Source of the DNA: Syngnathus acus | Taxonomy: Eukaryota; Chordata; Actinopteri; Syngnathiformes; Syngnathidae | DNA length: 64,000 nt | Assembly (NCBI RefSeq): GCF_901709675.1 | Contig: NC_051094.1 | Span: 496,001-560,000 of the forward strand | Direction of reading: 5' to 3' | Shown: positions 55,801 to 64,000 of the stretch, in pieces | Numbering within the stretch: the stretch's first letter is position 1 | Layout of the letters: every line of letters begins with the position of its first letter | Translations under genes and position numbers: made by a program | Notes under the pieces: model-generated | Told to the model about the DNA's origin: nothing | Seen by the model: the letters and a program-made list of their open reading frames with translations, nothing else | Database searches by the model: none

Positions 55801-58602
55801 GTTTTCATTTTTTTTGGCCGGTATTTATTTCTGTACTGTTGTAGATATTAAGAAGGAAGGTCAGTTTGAGAATTTAGTTTCTTGATCGATTAGCTTATTT
55901 GATTTACATATTTGATTGGATCTATACATGTTATTATTATTAGATTTTTAAAATAAGTCACAAAAAAAGGTCAACGACTACTTTGAAGTTTATTTATCGA
56001 TTTATTTGTTTGACATATTTGATTTGATTGACATCATTTATTTCAACAACAACAACAACAACAACAACAAAAAAGCCACCAACTACCCTGGTGCTCTTGT
56101 GTTTGCTGCTCACATCAGGCTGGGAAGGCTGGGGCTGCACGGACAATTCGGAGGCCTACTCGTACAGCTTCCAGCTGCTCTCCACCCTGCTCCTGTGTCT
56201 CAGCAACCTCATGTTCGTCCCGCCCGTGGTCATCGCCGTGCGCAGCCACTATCTGCTGGAGGCCTCGGTCTACATCTTCACCATGTTCTTCTCCACCGTG
56301 AGTAGCGACAATCTGTCATCCCGCTTGTTTCGAGATAGGCCAAAAGAGGAATGAATCAAATATGTCAGTCGAGCCATCCGTCCGTTTTCTTGAACGTTTA
56401 TCCTCCCGAGACTCGCCGCGAAGCAATTTCAGCTTCATTTTTGTTCCTTATTCTCAACACCGTCTCACGTCCCGCCCGCCAGTTCTACCACGCGTGTGAC
56501 CAGCCGGGCATCGTGGTCTTTTGCATCATGGAGTACGATGTTCTGCAGTTCTGCGATTTCCTCGGTTCCCTCATGTCAGTGTGGGTCACGGTCATCGCCA
56601 TGGCCAGGCTCAAGTCCATCATCAAACAGGTATGCCTTTCCCACTTGTCCGGCTGCTTTTTTTTACTGCGTCTACTGAGACTGGATTTGATTTAGCCTTA
56701 AGTCTGATGAACTTGAAAGAAAAGGCAGACCGCTAAGGAGGCTTTTTTAAACATTTTTTTTAGTGTCTGTCTCGTAAACGCAAAGATCAATGCCTTCGCC
56801 TTTGTGATTGTCTGCTTGTTGACATTATGCGCTGAACAAACACTAACAGGTGCAACTTCTCCGTGGGTCACCGTGCTCCTGCTGTGAGCCACCATGTTGT
56901 GTGCGTGTGTGTGTGTGTGTGTCTTCAGAAATGACTCACGACAGAAAGAGGGGAGGGGAGGGGAGAGCGAGTGTACAAACATCTGCTGTCCTCTAGAGTT
57001 TTCCTTTTTGCTGAGCGCTGCAGTCCGTAGCCGCTAATCAAATGCGCGTCAGGACTGGCAAGTGCAACCGTGTGTGTGCGTGTGCATGCGCAGCAGAAGA
57101 CCTGAGAGCAACTGATTGTAAATATATACTATAATTAAAACTTCACACAAGGACTTTGAAGCAACCTCAAGGGAGCCGTTAATCTTGACTGACTCGAGCG
57201 CTATCAATCAGTATGAATCAAATATAAGATGTGATGTCTCTATCTTTGCATCCAGTCTCTTTTTGCTGTTGATGCGTTTGACAGTCGCATTGCACTCGAT
57301 CGAAACGCCAAAAGGAGCTACCTGTTAAACGGGTGGGCTTGTTTGGAGCTACGCTAAAGTTCAACCATCAAATTAGACACAAACATTAATCGACCGATTC
57401 ATCCTTTTTTGGAATCTTATTCAGACATATCTTGAGCATTGGCCTAGAAAAGGTCCAATCCTGGTTAAGGGCGAAGTTCTCCTGGAAGTGAATTGACACC
57501 GTGCGGGCGCAGCTTCATCCAATACTTGTGTTGTGTTTGGCCGCGCAGGTGACGGCGAGCGTGTAAACGACGAACAAAAACAATCCAGCCACTGGAATCC
57601 TCGGCGGCTCGTCCATCACGATGACAGATAATGATTCATTAAGGCGGCCGGGCCGGGCCGGGCCGGGGCCGGGCCCGAGCCGGGCCGGGCCGCCAACGCG
57701 CAGTCACGCGTCCGCGCTTGAATACAGCAACGGCGGCTGGATGCGTGTCGGGCCGCCGCTCGTGACCCGGTGCTGCGGCATGACTGATGACTGCTGCCGC
57801 ACGCCGCCGCTCCCCTCCTCCCTCGTCCATTCCAATTAGTTGTGTTCTCCTGCGGGCGGGTCATCCGTTCCCTGCTTGAAAAAACACCAAATGTCTCCTC
57901 ACGTTCCCCCGGCAGACACAAACGCAGACGGCGGGCGTGCGCGGCATATCTTATCGATTTCCCCCCCCCCTTCCACTCGCACTTTATCTTTTCCTTACAT
58001 GCTTGTGGCTTTGTGTCAAATTGTGAGCTTGACAAAAAAAGAAAAGGAAAACTTAAGCTGGTTATTTATAGAGCTGGCTTCACGCCCGCCTTTCTCTCTG
58101 CGCTTTTGTTTTGGTCGCCGCTCGTCATGCAGAGGAAGCCGCTGGTTGAATTTGTTAGCGTTGCATTTTACAAAAAGCGGCCAGCGCCTCGACATACAAA
58201 TGCGGCTCGTTCTGCGAGCGTGCTCGTAAGGCAAGTCATCTTTTCTCATTGAAGTGAATGGAAATGCTATGAATGAATGAGCTGATGGGGGAAATATCGC
58301 ACTTCATCAAATGATACTTTATGAAAGAGCACAGTAAAATGTCCTTTTATAGTGCCTCCAGATGGCCTTGGCACGAGACAGACTGTTCACCGAGGACCCA
58401 CGGCACCTTTCTCGACGCTAATGTTAATGGCGCTGAAGATAAAGAATGTTGTTGTATGTTCTTCCCTCCCTCCCTCCCTCTCCAGGTGCTATATTTGCTG
58501 GGGGCCATGTCCCTCTCCATGGCTTTGCAGCTGGACCGTCACGGTCTGTGGAACCTGCTGGGACCCAGCTTGTTTGCTCTGGGCATCATGGCAGTGGCAT
58601 GG
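37732..58602 (+). CDS. tmem8b: TMEM8B (NGX6-like) membrane protein, 3' end outside window
   Basis: Twelve coding exons, 695 codons, all phases consistent: 37732-37825, 41060-41249, 41484-41691, 44969-45102, 46099-46367, 48220-48602, 51697-51793, 51922-52045, 54611-54753, 56119-56297, 56483-56629, 58486-58602. Signal peptide with six consecutive Leu (residues 1-31); extracellular region with several Asn-X-Ser/Thr sites; EGF-like module with Cys 520, 524, 530, 543, 545 and 554; then membrane segments from about 558. The block [20 protein letters not shown] matches TMEM8B rather than PGAP6/TMEM8A. Members belong to the CREST superfamily of putative membrane hydrolases; Ser606, His610 and Asp613 in MFFSTFYHACD fit its conserved residues. 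The C-terminal membrane segments, with the expected His-rich motif, are not in this window. An in-frame Met at 48270 (MNMPQS) may start a short isoform. Paralogue choice is from memory. Confidence 0.9.
38314..38346. repeat. (GGCT)n repeat in tmem8b intron 1
   Basis: About eight GGCT units; simple tetranucleotide repeat. Confidence 0.9.
38831..38849 (+). promoter_or_regulatory. CTCF-like site in tmem8b intron 1
   Basis: GACCACTGGGGGCCACCAG contains a CTCF-type core CCACTGGGGGCC. Sequence match only. Confidence 0.35.
40055..40240. promoter_or_regulatory. Candidate conserved element in tmem8b intron 1
   Basis: Non-repetitive block with AGATTACACCTG, GTGTAATCCAAGGATT (OTX/PITX-type TAATCC), TGACATTAAG and a TTTTATATGC segment. 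It differs in texture from the repeats around it. Called as a possible enhancer from sequence texture alone. Confidence 0.27.
40647..40818. repeat. Compound (TCAC)n-(AC)n microsatellite
   Basis: About 23 TCAC units (40647-40740) pass directly into about 39 AC units (to 40818). The change of unit at a shared AC core suggests one repeat was born from the other. It lies in tmem8b intron 1. Confidence 0.97.
41725..41887. repeat. (TCCG/TCCT)n-(ATCC)n array in tmem8b intron 3
   Basis: A short CCGTCCTT-type variant block (41725-41772) runs into about 29 ATCC units (41773-41887), starting 34 bases after the exon 3 donor. Length and purity suggest an unstable, polymorphic array. Confidence 0.95.
44270..44339. 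repeat. (GGAT)n array in tmem8b intron 3
   Basis: About 17 GGAT units with one GCAT variant, in the same intron as the ATCC array but in the opposite orientation. The two together could pair as a long inverted repeat. Confidence 0.95.
47549..47700. mobile_element. DNA-transposon (MITE-like) remnant
   Basis: Begins TACAGTGGTGCCCTG and continues CCCGACTTGTACGTTTTTCAAG...CGCCGTCATTCGG, resembling the end of a widespread fish element whose consensus starts near ACAGTGGTGCCT. Degenerate; opposite end not found. It lies in tmem8b intron 5. Confidence 0.45.
47862..48036 (-). promoter_or_regulatory. Pair of CTCF-like sites before tmem8b exon 6
   Basis: Two sites in the same orientation: TACTGCCTCCTTGTGGCCAGG at 47862-47882 and TACTGCCCCCATGTGGCCA at 48018-48036. 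Both are strong reverse-strand matches to TGGCCACNAGRKGGCAGTA. They sit about 340 and 185 bases before exon 6, which holds a possible internal start codon. Confidence 0.55.
49278..49292 (-). promoter_or_regulatory. CTCF-like site in tmem8b intron 6
   Basis: ACTGCCATCTAGTGATG is, on the - strand, CACTAGATGGCAGT, a well-known CTCF core variant. Sequence match only. Confidence 0.4.
50199..50218. repeat. Poly-C run in tmem8b intron 6
   Basis: About 20 consecutive C. A similar poly-G run lies at about 46836-46850. Both are sequencing-difficult and can form G-quadruplex or i-motif structures. Confidence 0.9.
51164..51204. repeat. (CA)n/(CG)-interrupted microsatellite
   Basis: CA run with GC interruptions in tmem8b intron 6. 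Confidence 0.9.
52408..52630. repeat. Large (ATCC)n array in tmem8b intron 8
   Basis: About 50 ATCC units, interrupted around 52469-52512 by CGTCCTTGCGTCC variants. It lies about 360 bases downstream of the exon 8 donor and produces artefactual His-Pro-Ser-Ile frames on + and Met-Asp-Gly-Trp frames on -. Confidence 0.97.
57637..57690. repeat. GGGCC-rich block with CpG-rich flank
   Basis: Repeated GGCCGGGCC units, near-palindromic and able to form G-quadruplexes on + and C-rich structures on -. The flanking 150 bases are also CpG-rich. It is in tmem8b intron 11. Could be an intragenic CpG island; no transcript evidence. Confidence 0.6.
58205..58275. mobile_element. DNA-element fragment
   Basis: GCTCGTAAGGCAAGTCATCTTTTCTCATTGAAGTGAATGGAAATGC-type text resembles the internal part of the same fish non-autonomous family as at 7263 and 47549. 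Short and degenerate; tmem8b intron 11. Confidence 0.35.
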
Positions 58603-58998
58603 GTAAGGCAACTATTTACTCTCTTTTTTTTTAACTGGACAGTGCCTTTGCAGCTATTTGAGATGTACCACATACCCTTGCAAAGTTTCTGGTAAATTCT
58701 CACGGTAATTTAAGATTAAAAATGAGAAACTAGAGTAATTGGAGAATTTTTTACTTTTAATTATTTCATTTTATTAATTTCATTTTATTTCCATGTTTCA
58801 TTCTATTTTATTCATATTTTCCATTAAATCCTTTTTTTTATCCCTCGGATGCACAAGTGAGGTTGTTTTTTGAAATATCTTTGTAATAAAAAGTTATCTT
58901 TTCATATTCCAGGTATTGCTCAAAAAACATGTTTTTGACATAATGGCATTTCAATTTTTAACTTCTCTTTGATACGCTAAAGAGAAATACAACGCTAA

Positions 58999-59062
58999 CC
59001 CTAGTTTGAAACCCTAGTTTGAAAGCCTAACACTAGTTTGAAACCCTAGCCCTAGTTTAAAA
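58999..59062. repeat. 13-bp CCCTAGTTTGAAA minisatellite
   Basis: About five imperfect copies of CCCTAGTTTGAAA. It contains CCCTA but is not a telomeric repeat. Confidence 0.8.
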
Positions 59063-59427
59063 CTGGATGTTTGGTTTGAAGCCAATGCCGTGGGGGGCGT
59101 TTTTGACCGCAGCGGCTCTCAAGTTCCTCCTGCTCGTAGGTGTAATCCGTCACTTGGGCTCACATGTGCACGGCAAAGAAGCGTGCCCTTCTGACCAATG
59201 AAGCAATTTCACATTATCACTGAAGGCCTTTTAAAGGTTCTGCAGCCTGTGTGGGTATTAGTCATGGCTTCCAGTTCCATTACAAGTCATCTGGTGCTTT
59301 AACTGACTCCTCTCTCAGACCTTATGTGCTCTCTGAACTGGGAACAGAAACAAAACAGACGTTTGAGCTTTACGCTTTACATTTACAAAGCATTAGCCAA
59401 TACTGGAAACGAACCATCTTCTTGACC

Positions 59428-59505
59428 AGTGTTTCCCAACCTTTTTTCATTCACGGCACACCTTTTCATTGGAAAAAATCTCGAGGCACACCAACAAAAA
59501 TCTGT
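59428..59505. mobile_element. Terminus of a common fish hAT-like repeat
   Basis: Begins CCAGTGTTTCCCAACC and continues with CACGGCACACC, as in a very common fish and vertebrate non-autonomous element end (from memory). No matching right terminus was found in the window. Confidence 0.4.
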
Positions 59506-59984
59506 TAAGTGTTACACCACCTTCTATATTAAAACCAGTTATATTACGACAAAAGACGTAAAGTTCTATTCCTATATATGTATGGAGAGTCGAATAATTG
59601 AATACAAATAAATACGAAATATTCTTTCAATTGTATTTCTTTTGTAAATGAAAATGACAGTTTTTGAAAACAGGTTTTAGACAGTGTAAGGAATAAACTA
59701 TTGAAAGTGATTGTGATCAAAATCCAAAAGAATCAATATGGCTTGGTTTTCTGTTTTAGACTAGCTCTATCAAATATTGCGACATTAAGAACAAAGTCAC
59801 TTTTAAAGACAGCGGCTGAGTGGCTATCACAGTCGAGGTGTCTCGACTTGACTGTGTATTTTACGTTGGTGAAAAATGAACAATCCAGGTTCTCCCGTTG
59901 AACTACATGCTCTGATTTCCATCGGACCCAAAACGCACCACAGCCGTCATAGTGTCACTGTTCGTAAAAGCACACAGCAACGAG

Positions 59985-60368
59985 TGATGTGCATTCCAGT
60001 TCTTTTAACTGAGCTGAATCTTTACAATCAGTTCATTCAAAAGATTCGTTCAAACGAATCGTTCAACGAATCGTCCACCCCCCCACACACACACACACTG
60101 AACAGGAAGTTGCGTCACTGACTGGTCTCGTTCGTGGAGGGGAAATTACGTCACTGACTCGTAAAGTCCCTCCTCCATCTATCGCTCGCTGCTGATTAGT
60201 CGTTCGCGAAGATTCACGAGTGAGTGACAGACAGCATTGCTGCTGTACCAGCCAACACACGTTATGCCGACATTGATGTTTTCATTTTGTATTTGTTGGG
60301 TTATAGTTGATGGTGTTATTCTTCCGAATGTGTTTGAATAAAAGGTTGATCCAAAAAAAAAAAAAAAA
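59985..60368. repeat. Left flank related to the foldback element
   Basis: Starts AGTGATGTGCATTCCAGTTC, the same 20 bases that recur at 61182 and, inverted, near 62942. It then carries several GAACGAATCGTTC-type motifs. The outermost right sequence (63781-64000) has the same motif family. Suggests nested or composite copies of one element. Confidence 0.6.
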
Positions 60369-61245
60369 CTGAACGGAGCTGTGAGTGAACAAGTCAGTGA
60401 GAGTGATTTGCATTTCCAGTTCATCGCGTGAACGGATCAGTGAGGGAACGAATCGTGACTTTCCCGTTCGCGAAAGAGTTCATGGGTCAAGTGCCTGCCT
60501 TCCTTCCTTCCCGTGCGTGCATCAACGGATCAGTCAGGGAATGTGTTGCGTCTCCCTCCTGGCGTCAACTATGTAAGCCAGAATGTCCATTTACGATTTG
60601 CCAAGGAAAGCAAAGAACCACTCACTTCTTTTATGCACGTTTTCTCCAAGCTAACGGCTAACTCTATTGCATGAAGGGATGCGCCGTGATGCAACAACGG
60701 GGAGATGATGTTTCTCTTTGGGTCATCTTGATTTTAGAACACTCGTATTAGTTTTTAAATAACGTGTATGCTTATATACGCCTAAATATTGTTATCCAAT
60801 ATATCTACTGCAATTTCACATTAGATTGCTGGTTTGAAATTTACTTTTAATATTATTATTATTTTCAAATGAACCTTTATGTTAAAACTTGTCTGGTGTT
60901 ATATTCCTTGTTTTTTTATTCGCCAATTAAAACATAAAAAGCAGACATTTGGTTAACTGCTTTATATGACAATATGTGTAGGTACACCTCATGGACACTT
61001 CAATAGGTACACTACACGAGGTAAAAAATAAATAAAAGAAATAAATAAAGGGTTAATTGCACAATAAAAGCACATTACCACACCTGGGATCGAACCAAGT
61101 TCTTCCCGATCAAGAGCCCGTGTTATTAACCAGTCGGCTATTGCGACCTGGCACTCCATGGTTGTCTGCACTGTTTTGTACTAGTGATGTGCATTCCAGT
61201 TCTCTGGAGTGAACTGAATCTTTAGAATCGGTTCAGAATATTTAA
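60369..61245. repeat. Left arm of large inverted repeat
   Basis: Roughly 880 bases that match the reverse complement of 62880-63780 with scattered substitutions and small indels. Recognisable shared blocks include the end ACTGAACGG(A/C)GCTGTGAGTG, GTGCCTGCCTTCC, GTAGGTACACCTCATGGACA and TAGTGATGTGCATTCCAG. Non-coding. Confidence 0.9.
61081..61150 (-). repeat. tRNA-like sequence in left arm
   Basis: Read on -, it has an A-box-like TAGCCGACTGG (61130-61140) and a B box GGTTCGATCCC (61086-61096) with tRNA spacing (44 bases start to start). The T arm is intact (CTTGG, TTCGATC, CCAGG). Acceptor and anticodon stems do not pair, so it looks tRNA-derived (pseudogene or SINE head), not a functional tRNA. 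Confidence 0.6.
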
Positions 61246-61552
61246 CGAGGGAATCACACGGACACTCCATTAGGTACACCGCCATTTTCAAGTGTACCTA
61301 ACAACAGGCCACTTTAATAGGGAAATATTATGGTCAAAGGTCACAGGTGTCAAGCTCTAGTCCTCGGGGCCGCGTTCCAACATGTTTTCCAAGTGAACCT
61401 CGTTAAGCGCACCTGCGTGAAAACTTTTAGCTCCTTTCACGTTCCGCAGGAGCTAAAACTTTTCCCGCAGGTGCACTTAACGAGGGAATCACACGGACAC
61501 TCCATTAGGTACACCGCCATTTTCAAGTGTACCTAATAACAGGCCACTTTAT

Positions 61553-62880
61553 CTTGGAAAACATGTTGGAATGCGGCCCCGAGGACTAGAGCTTGACACC
61601 TGTGACCTTTGACCATGATATTTCCCTAATAAAGTGGCCTGTTATTAGGTACACTTGACAATGGCGGTGTACCTAATGGAGTGTCCGTGTGATTCCCTCG
61701 TTAAGTGCACCTGCGTGAAAAGTTTTAGCTCCTGCGGAACGTGAAAGGAGCTAAAAGTTTTCACGCAGGTGCACTTAACGAGGGTCACTTGGAAAACATG
61801 TTGGAACGCGGGCCCGAGGACTAGAGCTTGACACCTGTGACCTTTGACCATGATGTTTCCCTAATAAAGTGGCCTGTTATCAGGTACACTTGAAAATGGC
61901 GGTGTACCTAATGGAGTGTCCGTGTGATTCCCTCGTTAAGTGCACCTGCGTGAAAAGTTTTAGCTCCTGCGGAACGTGAAAGGAGCTAAAAGTTTTCACG
62001 CAGGTGCGCTTAACGAGGGTCACTTGGAAAACATGTTGGAACGCGGGCCCGAGGACTAGAGCTTGACACCTGTGACCTTTGACCATGATGTTTCCCTAAT
62101 AAAGTGGCCTGTTATCAGGTACACTTGAAAATGGCGGTGTACCTAATGGAGTGTCCGTGTGATTCCCTCGTTAAGTGCACCTGCGTGAAAAGTTTTAGCT
62201 CCTGCGGAACGTGAAAGGAGCTAAAAGTTTTCACGCAGGTGCGCTTAACGAGGGTCACTTGGAAAACATATTGGAACGCGGGCCCGAGGACTAGAGCTTG
62301 ACACCTGTGACCTTTGACCATGATGTTTCCCTAATAAAGTGGCCTGTTATCAGGTACACTTGAAAATGGCGGTGTACCTAATGGAGTGTCCGTGTGATTC
62401 CCTCGTTAAGTGCACCTGCGTGAAAAGTTTTAGCTCCTGCGGAACGTGAAAGGAGCTAAAAGTTTTCACGCAGGTGCGCTTAACGAGGGTCACTTGGAAA
62501 ACATGTTGGAACGCGGCCCCGAGGACTAGAGCTTGACACCTGTGACCTTTGACCATGATGTTTCCCTAATAAAGTGGCCTGTTGTCAGGTACACTTGAAA
62601 ATGGCGGTGTACCTAATGGAGTGTCCGTGTGATTCCCTCGTTAAGTGCACCTGCGTGAAAAGTTTTAGCTCCCGCGGAACGTGAAAGGAGCTAAAAGTTT
62701 TCACGCAGGTGCGCTTAACGAGGGTCACTTGGAAAACATGTTGGAACGCGGCCCCGAGGACTAGAGCTTGACACCTGTGACCTTTGACCGTGATATTTCC
62801 CTCATAAAGTGGCCTGTTATTAGGTACACTTGAAAATGGCGGTGTACCTAATGGAGTGTCCGTGTGATTCCCTCGTTAAA
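61553..62880 (-). repeat. 235-bp satellite array (about 5.6 units)
   Basis: The landmark GGAAAACATGTTGGAA recurs every 235 bases (about 61554, 61789, 62024, 62259, 62494, 62729) with very few differences between units. Each unit contains a strong hairpin: CTCGTTAAGTGCACCTGCGTG... pairs with its near-complement around GCGGAACGTG, plus a second small palindrome AGGTACAC/GTGTACCT. One unit in opposite orientation lies at 61246-61551. The 68-residue frames on - are by-products of the unit. Confidence 0.95.
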
Positions 62881-63780
62881 TATTCTGAACCGATTCTAAA
62901 GATTCAGTTCACTTCAGATAACTGGAATGCACATCACTAGTACAAAACAGTGCTGACGAGCGTAGAGTGCCAGGTCGCAATAGCCGACTGGTTAATGACA
63001 CGGGCTCTTGATCGGGAAGAACTTGGTTCGATCCCAGGTGTGATAATGTACATGAATGTGCTTTTATTGTGCAATTAACCCTTTATTTATTTCTTTTATT
63101 TATTTTTTACCTCGTGTAGTGTACCTATTGAAGTGTCCATGAGGTGTACCTACACATATTGTCATATAAAGCAGTTAACCAAATGTCTGCTTTTTAAGTT
63201 TTAATTGGCGAATAAAAAAACAAGGAATAAAACACCAGACACGTTTTAACATAAAGGTTTATTTGAAAATAATAAGAATATTAAAAGTACATTTCAAACC
63301 AGCAATCTAATGTGAAATTGCAGTAGATATATTGGATAACAATATTTAGGCGTATATAGGCATACACGTTATTTAAAAACTACTACGAGTGTTCTAAAAT
63401 CAAGATGACCCAAAGAGAAGCATAATCTCCCCGTTGTTGCATCACGGCGCATCCCTTCATGCAATAGAGTTAGCCGTTAGCTTGGAGAAAACGTGCATAA
63501 AAGAAGTGGTATTCCAGTGAGTGGTTCTTTCTTTCCTTGGCAAATCGTAAATGGCCATTCTGGCTTACATAGTTGACGCCAGGAGGGAGACGCAACACAT
63601 TCCCTGACTGATCCGTTGATGCACGCACGGGAAGGAAGGAAGGCAGGCAGGCACTTGTCCCATGAACTCGTTCGCGAACGGGAAAGTCAGGATTCGTTCC
63701 CTCACTGATCCGTTCTCGCGATGAACTGGAAATGCAAATCACTCACTCACTGACTCGTTCACTCACAGCGCCGTTCAGTT
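62880..63780. repeat. Right arm of large inverted repeat
   Basis: Reverse complement of the left arm 60369-61245, beginning AATATTCTGAACCGATTCTA next to the satellite and ending CAGCGCCGTTCAGT. Differences from the left arm are scattered, so the arms are not recently homogenised copies. Confidence 0.9.
62974..63042 (+). repeat. tRNA-like sequence in right arm
   Basis: A-box-like TAGCCGACTGG at 62981-62991 and B box GGTTCGATCCC at 63025-63035, 44 bases apart start to start. T arm intact; acceptor stem unpaired. Mirror copy of that in the left arm. It could still act as an RNA polymerase III internal promoter. Confidence 0.6.
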
Positions 63781-64000
63781 GGGGAACGGGAAAAACGACT
63801 CGTTCGTGAACGGGAAGTCACGTCATTTTCTTCTTCGTTTTGATTTACGGCGTGGTGGCACCAGCTTCACTGCGCATTACCGACACCTACTGGTTGAAGT
63901 CATATGAACTGAAAAAAGAACGAATCACTTTAGGAAGTGTTTCGGTCACTGAAAACGAAATCGTTCTTTTGAACGAATCGTTCACTCACGAGCCAACCCT
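63781..64000. repeat. Right flank with GAACGAATCG motifs
   Basis: Carries AACGACTCGTTCGTGAACGGG and TTTTGAACGAATCGTTCACTC motifs like those on the left flank near 60045. Probably the outer part of the same composite element, cut by the window end. CGACACCTACTGGTTG near 63880 is weakly CTCF-like. Confidence 0.5.

Larger units (their letters stand above)
58603..59984. other. tmem8b intron 12 or 3' flank
   Basis: Sequence after the exon 12 donor (GTAAGG at 58603). No further tmem8b exon was found here or later in the window, so the last exon or exons must lie beyond position 64000 or be lost. AT-rich, with a 13-bp minisatellite (58999-59062) and a TE terminus near 59428. Confidence 0.6.
60369..63780. 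mobile_element. Large foldback-like element (about 3.4 kb)
   Basis: Two long arms, 60369-61245 and 62880-63780, are inverted copies of each other. Between them is one inverted satellite unit (about 61246-61551) facing five to six units in the other orientation (61552-62880); the orientation switches near 61551. The whole can fold into one giant hairpin with unequal arms caused by array copy number. No transposase-like frame is visible; the 68-residue frames in the array are repeats of the satellite. The structure resembles foldback (FB-type) transposons, but the family is not identified. Confidence 0.75.

Noticed and set aside
37732-58602. Assignment of this gene to PGAP6/TMEM8A
   Set aside because: The extracellular start also resembles PGAP6, but the exon 10-12 block ([36 protein letters not shown]) fits TMEM8B better.
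58999-59062. Interstitial telomere repeat
   Set aside because: Unit CCCTAGTTTGAAA is 13 bases and not TTAGGG/CCCTAA; a simple minisatellite.
61330-62556. Repeated 68-residue frames that could be a small protein family
   Set aside because: They recur at exactly 235 bases because the DNA unit repeats; the frame crosses the hairpin, and substitutions show no sign of protein constraint.
61553-62880. CRISPR-like array (regular repeats)
   Set aside because: Units are 235 bases with no unique spacers, in a vertebrate genome; it is a satellite.
58603-64000. Last exon of tmem8b within the window
   Set aside because: No sequence encoding the expected C-terminal membrane segments or the conserved His motif was seen on the + strand.

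Overview
The window is vertebrate nuclear DNA, most likely from a teleost fish. It has spliced genes with GT/AG introns, many dinucleotide and tetranucleotide microsatellites, L2-like LINE tails ending in GGAT repeats, and small hAT-type elements, and the encoded proteins are very close to vertebrate families. No bacterial, organellar or viral gene was seen. The exact species cannot be fixed from the sequence.

Three protein-coding genes lie in tandem on the + strand, and each could be reconstructed exon by exon with reading phase kept at every junction. (1) tle4, a Groucho/TLE corepressor: 20 coding exons, 10889-24918, 768 aa, complete. (2) mccc2, the beta subunit of mitochondrial 3-methylcrotonyl-CoA carboxylase: 17 coding exons, 29886-35141, 564 aa, complete. 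(3) tmem8b (NGX6/TMEM8 family membrane protein): 12 coding exons seen, 37732-58602, 695 codons; its last exon or exons lie beyond the window. The three are functionally unrelated (nuclear corepressor, leucine catabolism enzyme, cell-surface membrane protein), so they look like neighbours rather than a pathway. tle4 is the developmental regulator, and parts of the flanking non-coding DNA look like candidate enhancers.

Layout: 1-10 kb is non-coding DNA upstream of tle4, with microsatellites and possible conserved elements. A CpG-rich promoter (about 10.05-10.72 kb) precedes tle4. From 26.0 to 29.9 kb is an intergenic stretch with a foldback MITE-like element, a perfect 150-bp palindrome and TE remnants. 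mccc2 follows, then a 2.6-kb spacer leading to a GC-rich tmem8b promoter with a perfect CRE. tmem8b introns carry large (ATCC)n/(GGAT)n arrays. The last 4 kb is a large inverted-repeat (foldback-like) element, about 3.4 kb, with a 235-bp satellite array in its middle and a tRNA-like sequence in each arm.

The most notable observations are the foldback element at 60.4-63.8 kb, the perfect palindrome at 27.2 kb flanked by a 13-bp direct repeat, a tandemly duplicated splice acceptor at tle4 exon 5 that could add 16 in-frame residues to the tetramerisation domain, and a three-codon upstream ORF whose stop overlaps the tle4 start codon. All homology calls rest on recognition from memory; no search was run.
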